Below, one piece after another: positions 1 to 11,452 of a stretch of DNA of 64,000 nt. Every line of letters begins with the position of its first letter. Position 1 is the stretch's first letter. The position numbers and the translations under genes are program-made. A model generated the notes under the pieces. The model was not told where the DNA came from. It ran no database searches and was given only the letters and a program-made list of their open reading frames with translations. The stretch comes from Cephalopachus bancanus (taxonomy: Eukaryota > Chordata > Mammalia > Primates > Tarsiidae). The stretch lies in contig JAPVLO010000153.1 in the NCBI GenBank assembly GCA_027257055.1, forward strand, positions 6,386,001 through 6,450,000, read 5' to 3'.

Positions 1-1320
1 AAGTGTACAGTTTGATGATTGTTTTTCCAAATGGATGTAACTATGTGATATGATTCTTGTCAAGATAAAGAATATTTCTATCACTCCAGTGAGTTTCTTT
101 ATGTTCCTTCGTGGCCAATAAGTCTCTCCTTCAATACATACACTTCCAGGTAACTACTTTTCTAATTTTTTTTTACCACCTTAATTTAGTGATATAAAAT
201 CCCAGTCATGAAGATATTCTACTAGATCCTTCTGGAAGCTTTACAGTGTTAGCTTTTATTGTTAGGTCTGTGATCTGTATTAAGTTGATTTTTATAAATG
301 GTGAGACAGGAGTTGAAGGTTACTTTCTCTCTCATCCGTACATCCAGTTGTTTAAAAGTCTTTCCTTTTTTCTCATTGCATTGCTTTGGTGTCCATGTTG
401 AAAATCAATTGATTGTATAAATGAATTTCTAGACTTTATTCTTTTCCATTGATAGCTGTCTGTCTTTATGTTACTGTCACACTGTCTTGATTACTGCCGC
501 TTTATAGTAAGCCTTGAGATGAGATAGTGTAAGTCTTCCAACTTTTTCCTTGTTTTTTGTTTGGAAAGCAGGATTTATTGAGAGGACAGAAAAGCCCCCA
601 CAGTAGGAGGGGACCCGAGGGGTTTGCCCTCCCTTGTTTTTTAAGTATGGTTACACTAGTGGTTTAAAAAATTTTTTCATATACACTTAGAATTATCTTG
701 TCAGTATCTATAAAAATACCTGCAGAAATTGTAACTGGGATTGTTGTGAATCTGTAGATCAACTTGAGGAGAATAGACATAGAACAACATTGAGTTTCCT
801 AATCCATGAATATAGCATGCCTCTCCATTTGTTTAGATACTTAATTTTATCTCAGCAACATTTTATAGTTTTGTGTGTAGAGAACTTGAACACGTCTGTT
901 AATATATTCCTATGTATGTTATGTATTTTGACACAATTGTAAATTAACTTGTTTTTAAATTTTATTTTTGCTTGTTACTAGTATACAGAAATGCTATACA
1001 TTAGACTTTTTATACTGACTTTTCATCCTACAACCTTGAAAAAGTCACTTAATAGTTCTACTAGTAGTTTTGTAGATAGATTCCTTAAGATTTCCTTCTT
1101 AATATCTGTGATCAGAAATAGTTCTATTTCTTTTTTTTGTCTTTTTACCTTTTATTTCTTTTACTTGCCTTATTGCAGTGTCTGATTTCTTGATGAAGAT
1201 TGCATAAGGCTGATGTAAGATTGATACTTCCATTGTTTTTGATGAGTAGTTCATCATTATTCATATTATTGTTCTCCTTGAATTATATTCTATGTTATGT
1301 TCTCTATAGACAATAGCCCT
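1..1320 (-). mobile_element. L1 LINE fragment, antisense, interrupted by a TINE
   Basis: Old L1 in reverse orientation. Bases 1-95 resemble the L1M 3'UTR motif around CAAGATAAAGAATATTTC. Bases 240-545 and 645-1200 follow the reverse complement of the ORF2 C-terminal half, for example GTAGATCAACTTGAGGAGAATAGACAT and the CCTTATTGCA segment, split here only by description. Reading frames are broken throughout. A 73-bp insertion at 559-631 interrupts it. Confidence 0.8.
548..642 (-). mobile_element. TINE-like short retroposon 1 (LTR R-region copy)
   Basis: A 73-bp insert (559-631) sits in antisense L1 between perfect 11-bp direct repeats CCTTGTTTTTT (548-558 and 632-642). On the minus strand it reads a GC-rich hairpin (about 610-629), then AATAAA (572-577), then CCTGCTTTCC and a short A-rich tail AAAC that merges into the duplication. 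It matches the LTR at about 49424-49484 nearly base for base. Tail, target duplication and A-rich target indicate L1-mediated retroposition of a polyadenylated LTR RNA. It fits the tarsier TINE class. Confidence 0.82.
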
Positions 1321-2250
1321 TTGGGGGCAGAAAATGTGGCTGAAAATAATACTAAGTGGATAAAATTCTATTTTTTGTATAAGATTGATTCCCAAGAAAG
1401 TAGGATTTTAGAATATTCTATTTTTTTATTGTTTAAGTTTGGGTAGGGTTAGATGTTGAGACCAATATGGGGATGTTTGTGTGGAGAAAAGTACACAAAG
1501 ACTAAACTTAACTAGTTAAATTTACCAGGAGTTATTGTTTTTGCAATCTGCTTTTATTCTGTTTGGGTCATATGTTGTTTTTGAAATGTTTATGTCCTTG
1601 GAGAGGTTAGTGATGAGAACATGTTAAAAACTCTTAAAAAAAAAAACTCTCTGCAGTTCTTTAAATGCAATCACCTGTTGGCATGTGGTCAAGACATAAT
1701 TCACAATGAAATGTTTGTTCTCTGGGATTCCTCCACATCAAGCAGGCAAAAGTTTGTCTAGTCAGTTGCCTTTTCCAGAGGTTCTGATGGGAGACGTACT
1801 GTCTGTATTGTTTTAAGATGATGTACATCAAGGGTTAATTTCCTTGATCCTTGTTGGGGTCATGTGGTCAAGCCTATGCTGGGCATGGTGTTTTTCCTTC
1901 TTTACCCACCAACAAAAGCTACAAGACCCTGTTATTTTCTTTCTCCAGTGTTGGAACTAACCTTTTCTTCATTCCTCCATTCCCATGGTTGTTCTTGTCT
2001 ACTTCCTGTCACTTCACTCACGTACTACCTGCCTGGACAAGGAAACAATGGAAGAATTTCAGTCAATATCTTCATGTAACAATTTTAATTGAACAAGCAA
2101 AGAGTGCACAGTCTAGTGGAGAAGATACCTAGTGAGAGATGACAATGTTTGAGACAGATGCTCTAATTAAAATGAGCACACAGTGCCACAGGACATATGG
2201 GAGAAAGCTCACCTTGGGAAGGTTTGATATTTTAGGAGGCACAGAAATAT
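1321..2250. other. Unassigned sequence
   Basis: I recognise no gene or repeat family here. Open frames are below 95 codons, lack codon bias and overlap on the same strand, so they look like chance. Confidence 0.5.
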
Positions 2251-2254
2251 AGCT

Positions 2255-2340
2255 CAAAAGGTAAGCAGAGGCTAGTTCATGAAAGAGTTTGAATGACATA
2301 TTGAGGAAGTAAGTCTTTAATCTGAGTTTTGAGAAGTCAC
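2255..2340 (-). mobile_element. Possible L2 fragment
   Basis: AGGCTAGTTCATGAAAGAG followed by TTGAATGACATATTGAGGAAG resembles the reverse complement of the L2 body (flanking 'gccttgaatgccatgttaagg'-type text). It is short and diverged. The Alu at 2351 splits it from what follows. Confidence 0.4.
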
Positions 2341-2350
2341 AGAATACTTT

Positions 2351-2668
2351 ATTTTATTTTTATTTTTATGTATTTATTTATTTTGAGTCGGCGTCTCACT
2401 CTGTCATCCAGGCCAGAGTGCAGTGGCACATTCACAGTCACCGAAGCCTGGACCTGTTGGGCTCAGGTGATCCTTCCACCTCAGCCTTTCAAGTAGCTAG
2501 ATCCATAGGCATGTGCCACCACACCCAGCTAATTTTTTGATTTATTGTAGAGATGAGGTCTTGCCATGTTGCTCAGGCTGGTCTTGAACCCCTGAGCTCA
2601 GGCAATCCTCTTGCCTCCCCCTCCCAAAGTGTTGGAATTGCAGGCTTGAGCCACTGCACCTGGCTCAT
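2351..2668 (-). mobile_element. Alu, tarsier-type, antisense
   Basis: Full dimer in reverse orientation, with diagnostic TTTTTTGATTTATTGTAGAG between the arms. Flanking duplications AGAATACTTT are at 2341-2350 and 2669-2678. The tail is an A-rich repeat (ATTTTATTTTTATTTTT on the plus strand). Confidence 0.93.
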
Positions 2669-2679
2669 AGAATACTTTA

Positions 2680-3640
2680 AAGTGGACTCTTAAGATTTAT
2701 ATCTTTAAAAGTTCACTCTAGTGGTATTATGGAGGATGAATTGTAGACAGGAGGTCTAATGGGACACATAAGAGGTGAGAAATTGTTAGGACCTGGAAGT
2801 TGGGTCAATGAATTTGTGTAAGAGGAGATAGAATCAAAGAGATATTTTAGAATTTAGACTCCATGGTACTTGGGGACCCATGGGATGGAGGATGGGCAGG
2901 TAGAATAGGAATGGGGAGTTGTTAGGGGTAGATCTCCAAGATTTGCGAACTGATGGATAGCAGTGACATTGGCCAAGAGAAGAGATACAGAAATAAAAGC
3001 AAGTGTGTTTAGGGGTGGGTGGGTAAGAGACTATGAGTCTATTTTTGAAATAGTAGATTTTAGGCGTCTTTCAAGAGATAATAATCAGATGTTATTATAA
3101 GAACTATTTTTGTTTTCATTCCTACAATTGATAACATCTAGTAACTTTTCAGTCCAATGTATTTTTTCAATTATAATAGCATTGTCATAATTTTCTTTTT
3201 TCTTAATCTCTTGGGCCACACATATATTTCCAACTCTTTTGCATTTATTATTTTGTGAGTTATTTTTACATTATCACTATCATTGAATTAGAAATATTTT
3301 ACCTTAAACTGTGGACTTAAATTTTTTTGTTTGCATTATTGTTTGATTTCAATGCAAAACCCTTTTTTCGCCACATACACATCTCATTTTCTTTTACATA
3401 ACAGGGCTACAAGTAGGCTTTATCAAATGGGATAATGAGGCTCAGATATAGTAGGCAAGTGCTTAGGCTTGTGCAGAGAGAGGTGAAAAGACTAATACTT
3501 GAGAAGCAGGTACTCTAGCTGGGATGAGAAGGAAGAAATTTTGTGTGGACATAAGAGAACTGAGGGGGCCACTAGCAGGCAGCAAAACTTCTACCTGTGT
3601 GGAGCAGAGTGGCACGTGGGTCCATTTCAAGAACCTCTAG
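2680..3640. other. Unassigned sequence
   Basis: AT-rich with purine-rich stretches (about 2750-3010). I see no recognisable gene, RNA or repeat. Confidence 0.45.
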
Positions 3641-3644
3641 GCAG

Positions 3645-3935
3645 TTCACATTCAACTCCATACATTACTGGAATACCTACTGTGTGCTTGGCACAAGGCT
3701 AAGAACTAGGGATGTAAAGACTAAGTAAGACAGTCCTTCCTTTCCAGGAGCTGGGATTGGCATCTGTTTAAACAATGAACTATACACGATTGTGGAGTTC
3801 TAAAATAGAGTAAAAAAATATATATACTTTGGGAATGGAGAAGAGGGGATAGTTAATATTGTGTAAGAGTGCAAGTAAAGAGAAAGTGAAGAAAGGAGTT
3901 ATATTTGAGCTGAACCTTGAAAAGGCTGGAGGAGA
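3645..3935 (-). mobile_element. L2 LINE 3' region, antisense
   Basis: ATACCTACTGTGTGCTTGGC and the following AACTAGGGATGTAAAGAC match the reverse complement of the L2 3' end. At 3894-3925 TTATATTTGAGCTGAACCTTG continues the L2 text. The inverted Alu segment at 3940 follows directly. Confidence 0.72.
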
Positions 3936-3939
3936 ATTT

Positions 3940-4102
3940 AAGCCCAGGAATTCGAGAGTAGCCTAAGCAACATAGCGAGAACTCGTCTCTATAAAAAATT
4001 AGCCAGACATGGTGGTGGTGCATGCCTGTAGTTCCAGTTACTCAGAGGCTGAGACAAAAGGACTGCCTGAACCTAGGAGGTTGAGGCTGTGGAGAACCCA
4101 GA
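3940..4102 (+). repeat. Inverted-repeat arm A: internal Alu segment
   Basis: 163 bp of AluJ-like sequence without the Alu 5' end, 3' end or A-tail. It matches the reverse complement of 4454-4616 with one visible difference (C/T in ACTCGTCTCT). It shares private changes with that copy, such as GCCTAAGCAACATAGCGAG and GGAGAACCCAGA, so it is a copy of that Alu and not an independent insertion. Confidence 0.9.
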
Positions 4103-4388
4103 GAGGTAAAGAGGGCAAATACATTTCCAAGTACAGTAAAGAACAGGTCAAAAACTTGGATGTGTACAAGTTTGTGGGGTGGATATAGGTTGGTGTCAAA
4201 TGTACTACCAGGAATAGAATAGCTTATGAGAGAAGACCCAGATAGAAAGGTGGACATTTTATTATCAGCTCAGTGCAAACTACTCAAAGGCAGATCAGGG
4301 AGGATAGGAGAGAGAGAAAAATTCATAGACCACCTCTTTCTATAATATTATCAGCTAGACCGCTGAAACTTGTATCGCCCTAGAGTTT
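4103..4388. other. Spacer inside the inverted repeat
   Basis: Single-copy-looking sequence between the two arms. No gene or repeat recognised. Confidence 0.5.
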
Positions 4389-4675
4389 TTCCTTTTTTTT
4401 TTTTGGGAGTTGGGGTCTCACTCTGTTGCCCAGGCTGGAATGCAGTGGCACGATCTGGGTTCTCCACAGCCTCAACCTCCTAGGTTCAGGCAGTCCTTTT
4501 GTCTCAGCCTCTGAGTAACTGGAACTACAGGCATGCACCACCACCATGTCTGGCTAATTTTTTATAGAGGCGAGTTCTCGCTATGTTGCTTAGGCTACTC
4601 TCGAATTCCTGGGCTCAAGTGATCCTCCCACCTCAGTCACTCAAGGGATTATAGGAGTGAATCACTGTGCTGGGC
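4389..4675 (-). mobile_element. AluJ-like, antisense; contains inverted-repeat arm B
   Basis: Complete antisense Alu with T-rich tail (4390-4403), CTCTGTTGCCCAGGCTGGAATG and the terminal GTGCTGGGCC. It lacks the tarsier diagnostic inter-arm motif and looks AluJ-like. Bases 4454-4616 are the inverted partner of 3940-4102. Because this copy is complete, it is probably the source of the duplication. Confidence 0.88.
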
Positions 4676-4683
4676 CAGCCCTA

Positions 4684-6600
4684 GATTTTTAAAGATCTCG
4701 ATGTCCTGAGGATTCTAGGATGGGTAAGAAGGTTGGACATGCATGGAAAAGTTTGGTAGTGAGTACTCTCCGTTTCTTACCTGGAGTCTGGACAAGGTTT
4801 TGTGCGTGTGCTTGCTTTAGGTCACAGACACCACGATCTTGGAATTCAGAGATTCGCCGCGCCCTGTAGTAAAGATATCCATGAAAGATTGGGTTGAGAT
4901 CAAGTGTTTGTCATTTGTGGGAGAGGAGGCTGCATGAAAAAGCCAAGACTCAAGCTCCCCTTGAGGCATAGGGGATAAGTAGGTCCACCTGGCAGGGAAG
5001 GTGGTCTGTGCTCAGGCACAGGTGTGGATGTCAACAAGATAACATGGGAGAGTGTGGAAACCTTTCTCAAGTGAACAGAGTGTTTGTGTCCAGGACAAGG
5101 CTCATGTTGGCAGAGCTGTTTATAAAGCATTTATATCTGATATGGGGGGGAGACTCTTCAGACTTCTAAGCAATGGGTAATGAAAGGAACTTTTTAGGAA
5201 GATTATTCTGGATGAGTGTCTGCTTATACTTGTATTTTCAATTCCTGGGTTCTTATAAGTAGGGAAGTTTTCATGTAATTTTCATGATAAGCAAATTCAC
5301 TGGATGCCCGTCAGCCTCTTACTGTTCATGACTGAAAGTTCTGGAGTTAAGGGTAAACACAGGACTGAGTTAAGGAAAAATGGCCCAAAGCCTGCATCGA
5401 GTAACTGAAATCAGCAGGGGTTTTATCATCCCTATGCCATGTGCAATGGCTTTTCCCGAGTGTTATTTTTTTATCTGTGTTTGCTTCAACCTCAAGGGAC
5501 AATCTGTTCAGTCACCAGAAGGGATACCTTCAAAGAGTTTTCTTGGACAAGGTCCACTCATGTGGTCAGCTGTGACCTCATCTCCATGCTCCAGGGGCCC
5601 CGGTTTGGGGCTTGATATCTTGAGTTCCTGCTTGAATAGAAAGCAGAGAGGCCCTTCTTTTGAATAGCCTTTCATTTTGGAACACACCAGAAACAACCAT
5701 TTAGCTTGTTAAATGTTTTCCCAGATTTTTTTTTCATTTTAAAATAATTTAGCCCATCGCCCTGCTTATTGTCAAGAGTCGTGAGAGACAGCCAACTGCT
5801 TATAATCTTTTAACACACAAACACAAAGTGGGAGGTTTGGGGAGTTGCAGGGGTGGGAATAGTAGGGCTTTTTCACATTCTGGCACAACCTTTGGAACTG
5901 TAAGGAAATCAGAATAGAAATACTGTTTCAGATTTTCCTAAATTGTGAACTTAATGGTTCTACCAGCGACTGAAATACTCATCTCATGGAAATTTTCACA
6001 CTTCTCCTTCATAGCTGTCTCTTCAAATTTGAAACTGCCCAGGATGGCTCTCTACTCCTCCATTTCATTGATTCTTGAAAACAAGTGCCCCCTGGCTGAC
6101 TCCTGCCATCCGTTGGAGAAGCCACATGTCACGGTGTCTTTCTCCTGCCTGGTTCAACCAGCTATGGGTACACGTTCAAATCCTACAACTACTGTATTCA
6201 CCTCCTCTTCCAGTAGTAAAGGGACTTGTGTATATTCAGTCAGAAAAGCAGCTGAGCAGATGGGCAGGGAGTGTGAGAAGGGATTGAGGGCAGGTTTCTT
6301 GCTGCAACTCTGGAGAGGGAGACTGTGCACGAGACCGGATCAGCTTCCAGAACCAGCCTCCTCTGCCAGAAACAACTTATTCCCTGAAGAGCCTCTGACT
6401 CATGCCTCTAATCAGACTATTATGGCTTCCTGGATGCAAATCTGTCTTTTTTAAAGTGTAGGTTTTTTTTTTTCTTTTTGAAATTTGAATTCTGAGTTCA
6501 TCTACGCAGATGAGTTCCCCTGTTTCATGCTCTCACGGTGCTTTTTGGAGCTCAAATCACAAAGTCCATTTGCAGGACTAGATTTTTAACTCTATGCATG
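4684..6600. other. Unassigned sequence
   Basis: About 1.9 kb with no recognised repeat or gene. It holds the second-longest open frame of the window (5945-6454, 169 codons), which has no family motif I know and does not look coding. Base composition is more balanced than the L1-rich flanks. Confidence 0.5.
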
Positions 6601-6604
6601 TGAA

Positions 6605-6735
6605 GACTGGGTATCTGTTCTATTCACTACTATATATCCAGTATCTCACATAGTAAATGGAGCATTGTTCCATTGTTTTAAAATAATTGTTCATTGAACA
6701 AACAAACAAATGAATGAATGAAAGAATGGTGTGTT
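6605..6735 (+). mobile_element. L2 LINE 3' end
   Basis: CTACTATATATCCAGTATCTCACATAG, broken here by divergence, and the terminal AATGAATGAATGAAAG tail match the L2 3' end in sense orientation. Confidence 0.6.
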
Positions 6736-6984
6736 ATTCCTATATAGCCCTACCAAAGAAGAAATATTTTAGGAGATATTAGACCTCCAAAACCATAGCA
6801 AGGAACAACTAAGGAACATATCCCAGAATTTTATTATGTTTTTATTTGGGACACAACTCAATGAGTGTGGTCACCTGATTTCTATGTCACAGTAGAGTGA
6901 AAGTAAATTAGGGAGTTGGGATGCCGCTAGGGAGAAGTCACTCTGATGGGAAAAAGGGGAACAACCTAGGGTCAGACAAAAGGC

Positions 6985-7160
6985 AGGCCTATGGGTGTTG
7001 TGACATGTGCCTGTAGTCCCAGAGACTTGGGAGGCTGAGGCGGGAGGAACACCTGAGCTCAAGAGGTCAAGGCTGTGATGAGCCAGGCTCATGCCTGCAC
7101 TCCAGCCTGAGCAACAGAGTGAGTCCTCTCAACTCAAAAAAAAGAAAAAAGAAAAAGGCC
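6985..7160 (+). mobile_element. Alu right-monomer fragment
   Basis: TGCCTGTAGTCCCAGAGACT to CACTCCAGCCTGAGCAACAG, followed by AACTCAAAAAAAAG, covers only the right arm. It is a 5'-truncated Alu or FRAM-type monomer. Confidence 0.8.
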
Positions 7161-7164
7161 GGCC

Positions 7165-8235
7165 TAATTCTAGTCAAGTATAGGAGTGTGAGGCTATTGA
7201 ATGCAGGAGCAGGTCACCCTATAAACTTTACAAGCACTGAGATCATCCCTATACTATACTAACGTGTAATAGTTGGATAGGCAGTGAGAATTTTCAGTTA
7301 TCTGGAAAGTTAACTGTGAGCTCTTTTATTTCCAAATGATGCTGGACCACCGAGGTATTAGCACTCTTTGGCATATCAATCCTATTTCTTCTGAGTTGTT
7401 TAGAAAATCCACCACTCTCTTTGATACAGGTAATAATAATCATATCCCATTCTGCTTCTACTTCACAAATCATAGGACAAGATGTTGCCTCAGCAGTCCC
7501 TTTGAGAAGGAGGAGAATTCTTTCCGAATTCTACTTGGAACACAAGGATCTTATGCACATCTGTATCAGAAATCATTTTTAACCAAAAAAGGGGAAGTTG
7601 AGAGAAAAAAAGCAATGACAAGAAGCCATCTTGAGGATGACAGGGAGGCTAAGAAGTGCAGCTCAACTAATGGGAGAAGAGACCCTCAAAACTTCTAGGA
7701 GAGACCAGTGGAGACATGCAACCCGGAAGAGGTTGAGAAAGTTTTATTCAGGCAATGGCGTGGCAGGTGTTTGCCAGCAAGAGCAGTGGTTCTTCCAAAA
7801 CCCTTCTTATGTTAATGCACATGGAACAATATTTGCTTCAGATTTCTAGGTAAGGAGAAAAATACTGCATAAATTAAGTTTATAAAAAAGTTTCTATTCC
7901 AGAATTTAGTATTTTAGAGCACACATGGGCTTCTCTTTCTTCCTTCTCTTATTTTAAGCACCAGGTTGTCTAGGTTGGGAACTACTACTCAATTAAACCT
8001 AAAGGGAAAATATATCTAAGTATTAGCTGTATAATGTGAAATACAAGAAATTGTTGCATTCAAATTATTGTTGGAAAATAACTTATAGAAAAAGGCAAAA
8101 AACATTAAGAGGAAAGGTGAACTTGTTAATACCCAGTTTAAATCGATTATGAAAACAAGATTATAAAAGATATATAAAATTTAAACTAAAAAATTACTTT
8201 TACAAAACTGCTTTCCATATGTATATATGTATACA
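7165..8235. other. Unassigned sequence
   Basis: No gene or repeat family recognised. The open frame at 7336-7698 (120 codons) has no known motif. Confidence 0.5.
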
Positions 8236-8240
8236 TATAC

Positions 8241-8512
8241 TTGAGTCAGATGTTCACTCTGTCACCAGGCTGGAGTGCAGTGGCACGCTCACTGCCACTG
8301 CAGCCTCAACCTGCTGAACTCAGGTAGCTAGAACCCAGCAGCTGAAATCACAGAAGCGCGCCACCATGCCTGGCTACTTTTTTTGATTTATTGTAGAGAT
8401 GAGGTCTTGCCAAGTTGCCCAGGCTGGTCTCGAACCCCTGGGCTCAGACAATCTTCTTGTCTCCACCTCCCAGAGTGTTGAGATTACAGGTGTGAGCCAC
8501 TGCACTTGACCC
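8241..8512 (-). mobile_element. Alu, tarsier-type, antisense, internally deleted
   Basis: Antisense Alu with the TTTGATTTATTGTAGAGATGAG diagnostic region, shortened between the arms (AACTCAGGTAGCTAGAACCC). The T-rich tail is missing or decayed into ATACATATACTTGAG. Confidence 0.85.
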
Positions 8513-8679
8513 TTATATATTCTTTTCTAATTTTTGTCAAATAAGCTTGTATGTTTTTTACATAACTACAATCACAGTGTACTTTTGTATTAACTCATTG
8601 TTATGACTAAATATTCCATGGAGGCTCTTACTTGAAAAAGTGTTCATCTATTTGGGGGAAAAAAGAGTTAGCTCCTTAT

Positions 8680-9462
8680 CTCACTCTAGAAGCCAATTTA
8701 TTTGCATATTGACTAGATGATAAAACATAACAATGAAAACTTTGTTAGAAAACAAAATGAAAAATCATACAGTTTTCAAAAGAAACAAAAAATACAAAGT
8801 ACCTAGGAATAAACCTAAGATGTATAAATACTACATGAAGAAAATTAAACATTTTCCCGAGAGAACAAAAATACTTGACTAGATACAGAGACAGGTCATG
8901 TTCCTGGATAGAAGGCTTTCTATAGTAAATATGTCAATTCTTCCCTAGTAGCAACAGCTGTAACATTTTCAATCCAGACACCAATAGAATTTCTCTTGGG
9001 ATTGAACAAAATCCTCCTAAAGTTCACATGAAAGAGTTAAGAGAAAACTTGAGAAAGTGTTGAACAGGAAGCAACTGATAAGACTCTGTTGTATCAGAGA
9101 TTAAGATATATTATAAGGCTACAGTAAATGAAATTGTATGGAACTGGTTCAGAAACAGATAAACGGAAAGATAATATAAACTATAGGAGCTTACTCAAGT
9201 ATATATATTTGAAGTAAGATATGATAAACTGGTTAACCATTTGAAAAAAATTATATTAGATCATTAGTGCACATCTTATAATAAAATATATTCCTGTAGG
9301 ATTATTTAGTGTAAAAGGAAACATTGATTAAATACAAAAAGAAATACAGAGAAATAGTTAATCTTGGGATTAAACTCATGATACACAAATCATAAAGTAT
9401 AGGCTTGAAATTAAAATAATCTATTTGAGGAAAAACACATATAGTTTAAAAAGTATATGATG
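8680..9462 (+). mobile_element. L1 ORF2 fragment, sense
   Basis: TACCTAGGAATAAACC, then ATGTCAATTCTTCCC, then AAGGCTACAGTAAATG follow the L1 ORF2 C-terminal region in sense orientation. Frames are heavily broken. Confidence 0.8.
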
Positions 9463-9605
9463 AGGCCAGGCACTGTGTCTCACACCTGTAATCCTAGCAC
9501 TTTGGGAGGGCTGAGGTGGAGGATCACTTGAGCCTGATATTTCAAGGCTGCAGTGAGTTATAATTACACCACTGCACTGACCCTGTCTCTAAAACATAAA
9601 TAATA
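9463..9605 (+). mobile_element. Alu monomer (FLAM-like)
   Basis: A single arm from GGCCAGGCACTGTGTCTCAC to CCACTGCACTGACCCTGTCT, ending in a simple A-rich tail. The length suits an Alu monomer. Confidence 0.75.
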
Positions 9606-9976
9606 AGTAAATACATATACACATAAATTACAAATATATAGAAATGGCAGTATATGTGACAGAATGACAGATACAAAATTATTTTTCTTAATATATAAAG
9701 AGATCTTAATAATCAATTTAAAAACAAGATGAATAAATGAACAAAGAACATGGATAGAAAATTCATAGAATTACTGTAAATGATGTCTCAATTATGAATG
9801 TTTAAATTTTGAATATTGTAATATAAATGAAAGAAATGATCATTGACTTGTATAACTTTAAAAAACAAAAAAATGGAAACAAAATTCAGGACTGGTTTTG
9901 CGTATTAAAGTTTACAAAAATTTATTATTTTTTTAAATCTTAAAGACATGGGGTAAAATTCTAAAATTTTTAGTAA
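9606..9976 (+). mobile_element. L1 3' region, sense
   Basis: AT-rich sequence continuing the L1 block in the same orientation, for example GAACAAAGAACATGGATAGA. It is old and hard to place precisely. Confidence 0.5.
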
Positions 9977-10255
9977 ATGGCCAGGCATGGTGGCACATGC
10001 CTGTAATCCCAGTACTTTGGGAAGCCCAGGGGAGAGGATTGCCTGAGCCCGGGAGTTCAAGACCAGCCTGGGAAACATGGCCTGACCTCATCTCTACAAC
10101 AAATAAAAAAATTAGTTGGGCGTGGTGGCCCGTGACTATAATCCCAGCTACTTGGAAGGTTGAGGCAGGATTACTTGTGCCCAGCAGGCTGAGGCTGTTG
10201 TAGCTGTGATCGTGCCACCGCACTCCGGCCTGGGTGACAGAGTGAAATGCTGACA
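9977..10255 (+). mobile_element. Alu, older form, sense
   Basis: Full dimer starting GGCCAGGCATGGTGGCACAT. Inter-arm text ACAACAAATAAAAAAATTAG is intermediate between AluJ and the tarsier type. The tail is (AAAT)n after 10256. Confidence 0.88.
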
Positions 10256-10838
10256 TAATTAAGTAAATAAATAAATATTAAAAAATAAAATAGTAAACAC
10301 CCTGCAATGATGAGAGAATGCAAAGAAATACACATTCTTGTACAAAAATCTTTTACTCTTAGCAATGTAAAAACTAAAATACCTCTGGAAAGTAAATTAA
10401 TAATGTATTTCATAAAATCTTTAAATTAATATATATTCGTTGACCTAGAAATTAACTTTGAGCAATTAATCTTAAGAAAATCATTTAAAGGTATGAAGAT
10501 GTATGAACAGGATATTTATCATTTTTTTGGCCTCAATTTTGAACTCCCTGCAAATTCTGTGAAAGATATAGTATCCTTAAATGACTTTGTATTATGAAAA
10601 ATTGAATACAAATAAGAAAGTAGAAAGAATATTTTAATGAACACCCACATATCCACTCCCCGCTCAGATTCAACACTTGTTAATATTTTCCATATTTGCT
10701 TCATCTAGTTCTCTCTCATCTGTCTTTCATCTGTTCATCTATCTTTTATTTTTGCTAAACATTTACAGTTAATTTTCAGAAATTGTGACACTTCAATTCT
10801 AAGTATGCCAGCATTCAACTCTAAAAAAAGAACATCTT
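10256..10838 (+). mobile_element. L1 3'UTR, sense
   Basis: TTGACCTAGAAATTAACTTTG followed by AATTAATCTTAAGAAAATC matches the late 3' region of L1M elements ('attccacttctaggaatttatcc'-type text). The 10610-10720 stretch continues this class. Confidence 0.65.
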
Positions 10839-11130
10839 GCCGGGCTCGGTGGCTCAGCCTATAATCCCGCGCCTTGGGAGGCTGAGATGATTGGATTGCC
10901 TGAGCCCGAGGGTTCGAGACCCGCCTGGGCAATTTGGCGAGACCTCATCTCTACAATAAATCAAAAAATTATTAGCCGGGCGTGGTAGCGCTCGCCTGTA
11001 ATTCCGGCTACTCGGAAGGCTGAGGCGGAATGATCGCCGGAGCCCAGCAGGTCGAGGCTGCGGTGGCTGGGAGCGTCCACTGCACTCTGGTCTGGGCGAC
11101 AGAGTGAGACTCCAACTCAAAAAAAAAAAA
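10839..11130 (+). mobile_element. Alu, tarsier-type, sense, young-looking
   Basis: GCCGGGCTCGGTGGCTCAGC to CTCCAACTCAAAA, with intact CpGs and long A-tail. Flanking duplications AAAAAAAGAACATCTT are at 10823-10838 and 11131-11146. A good source for the lineage consensus. Confidence 0.95.
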
Positions 11131-11186
11131 AAAAAAAGAACATCTTTTGTAACTATAATACCATAAATTATACTAACGAAATTAGA

Positions 11187-11452
11187 TTTTTTTTTTTTTT
11201 TGAGTTGGGAGTCTCACTCTGTCGCCAGACCAGCCTTGATCTACTGGGCTCCGGCGATCCTCCCGCCTCAGCCTTCCAAGTAGCTGGAACTACAGGCGTG
11301 CGCTACCACGCTCGGCTAATAATTTTTTGATTTATTGTAGAGATGAGGTCTCGCCAAGTTGCCCAGGCGGGTCTCGAACCCTCGGGCTCAGGCAATCCAC
11401 TCATCTCAGCCTCCCAAGGCGCGGGATTACAGGCTGAGCCACCGAGCCTGGC
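11187..11452 (-). mobile_element. Alu, tarsier-type, antisense, with left-arm junction deletion
   Basis: Antisense copy with T15 tail. About 50 bp around the right-arm 3' part are missing (TCGCCAGACCAGCCTTGATC joins directly). The rest, including TTTTTTGATTTATTGTAG, is close to consensus with many CpGs, so it is relatively young. Confidence 0.9.

Noticed and set aside
5945..6454. Open frame of 169 codons
   Set aside because: No known domain, no upstream promoter or splice context that I can support, irregular composition, and a second overlapping frame on the same strand (6075-6287). Chance is likelier.
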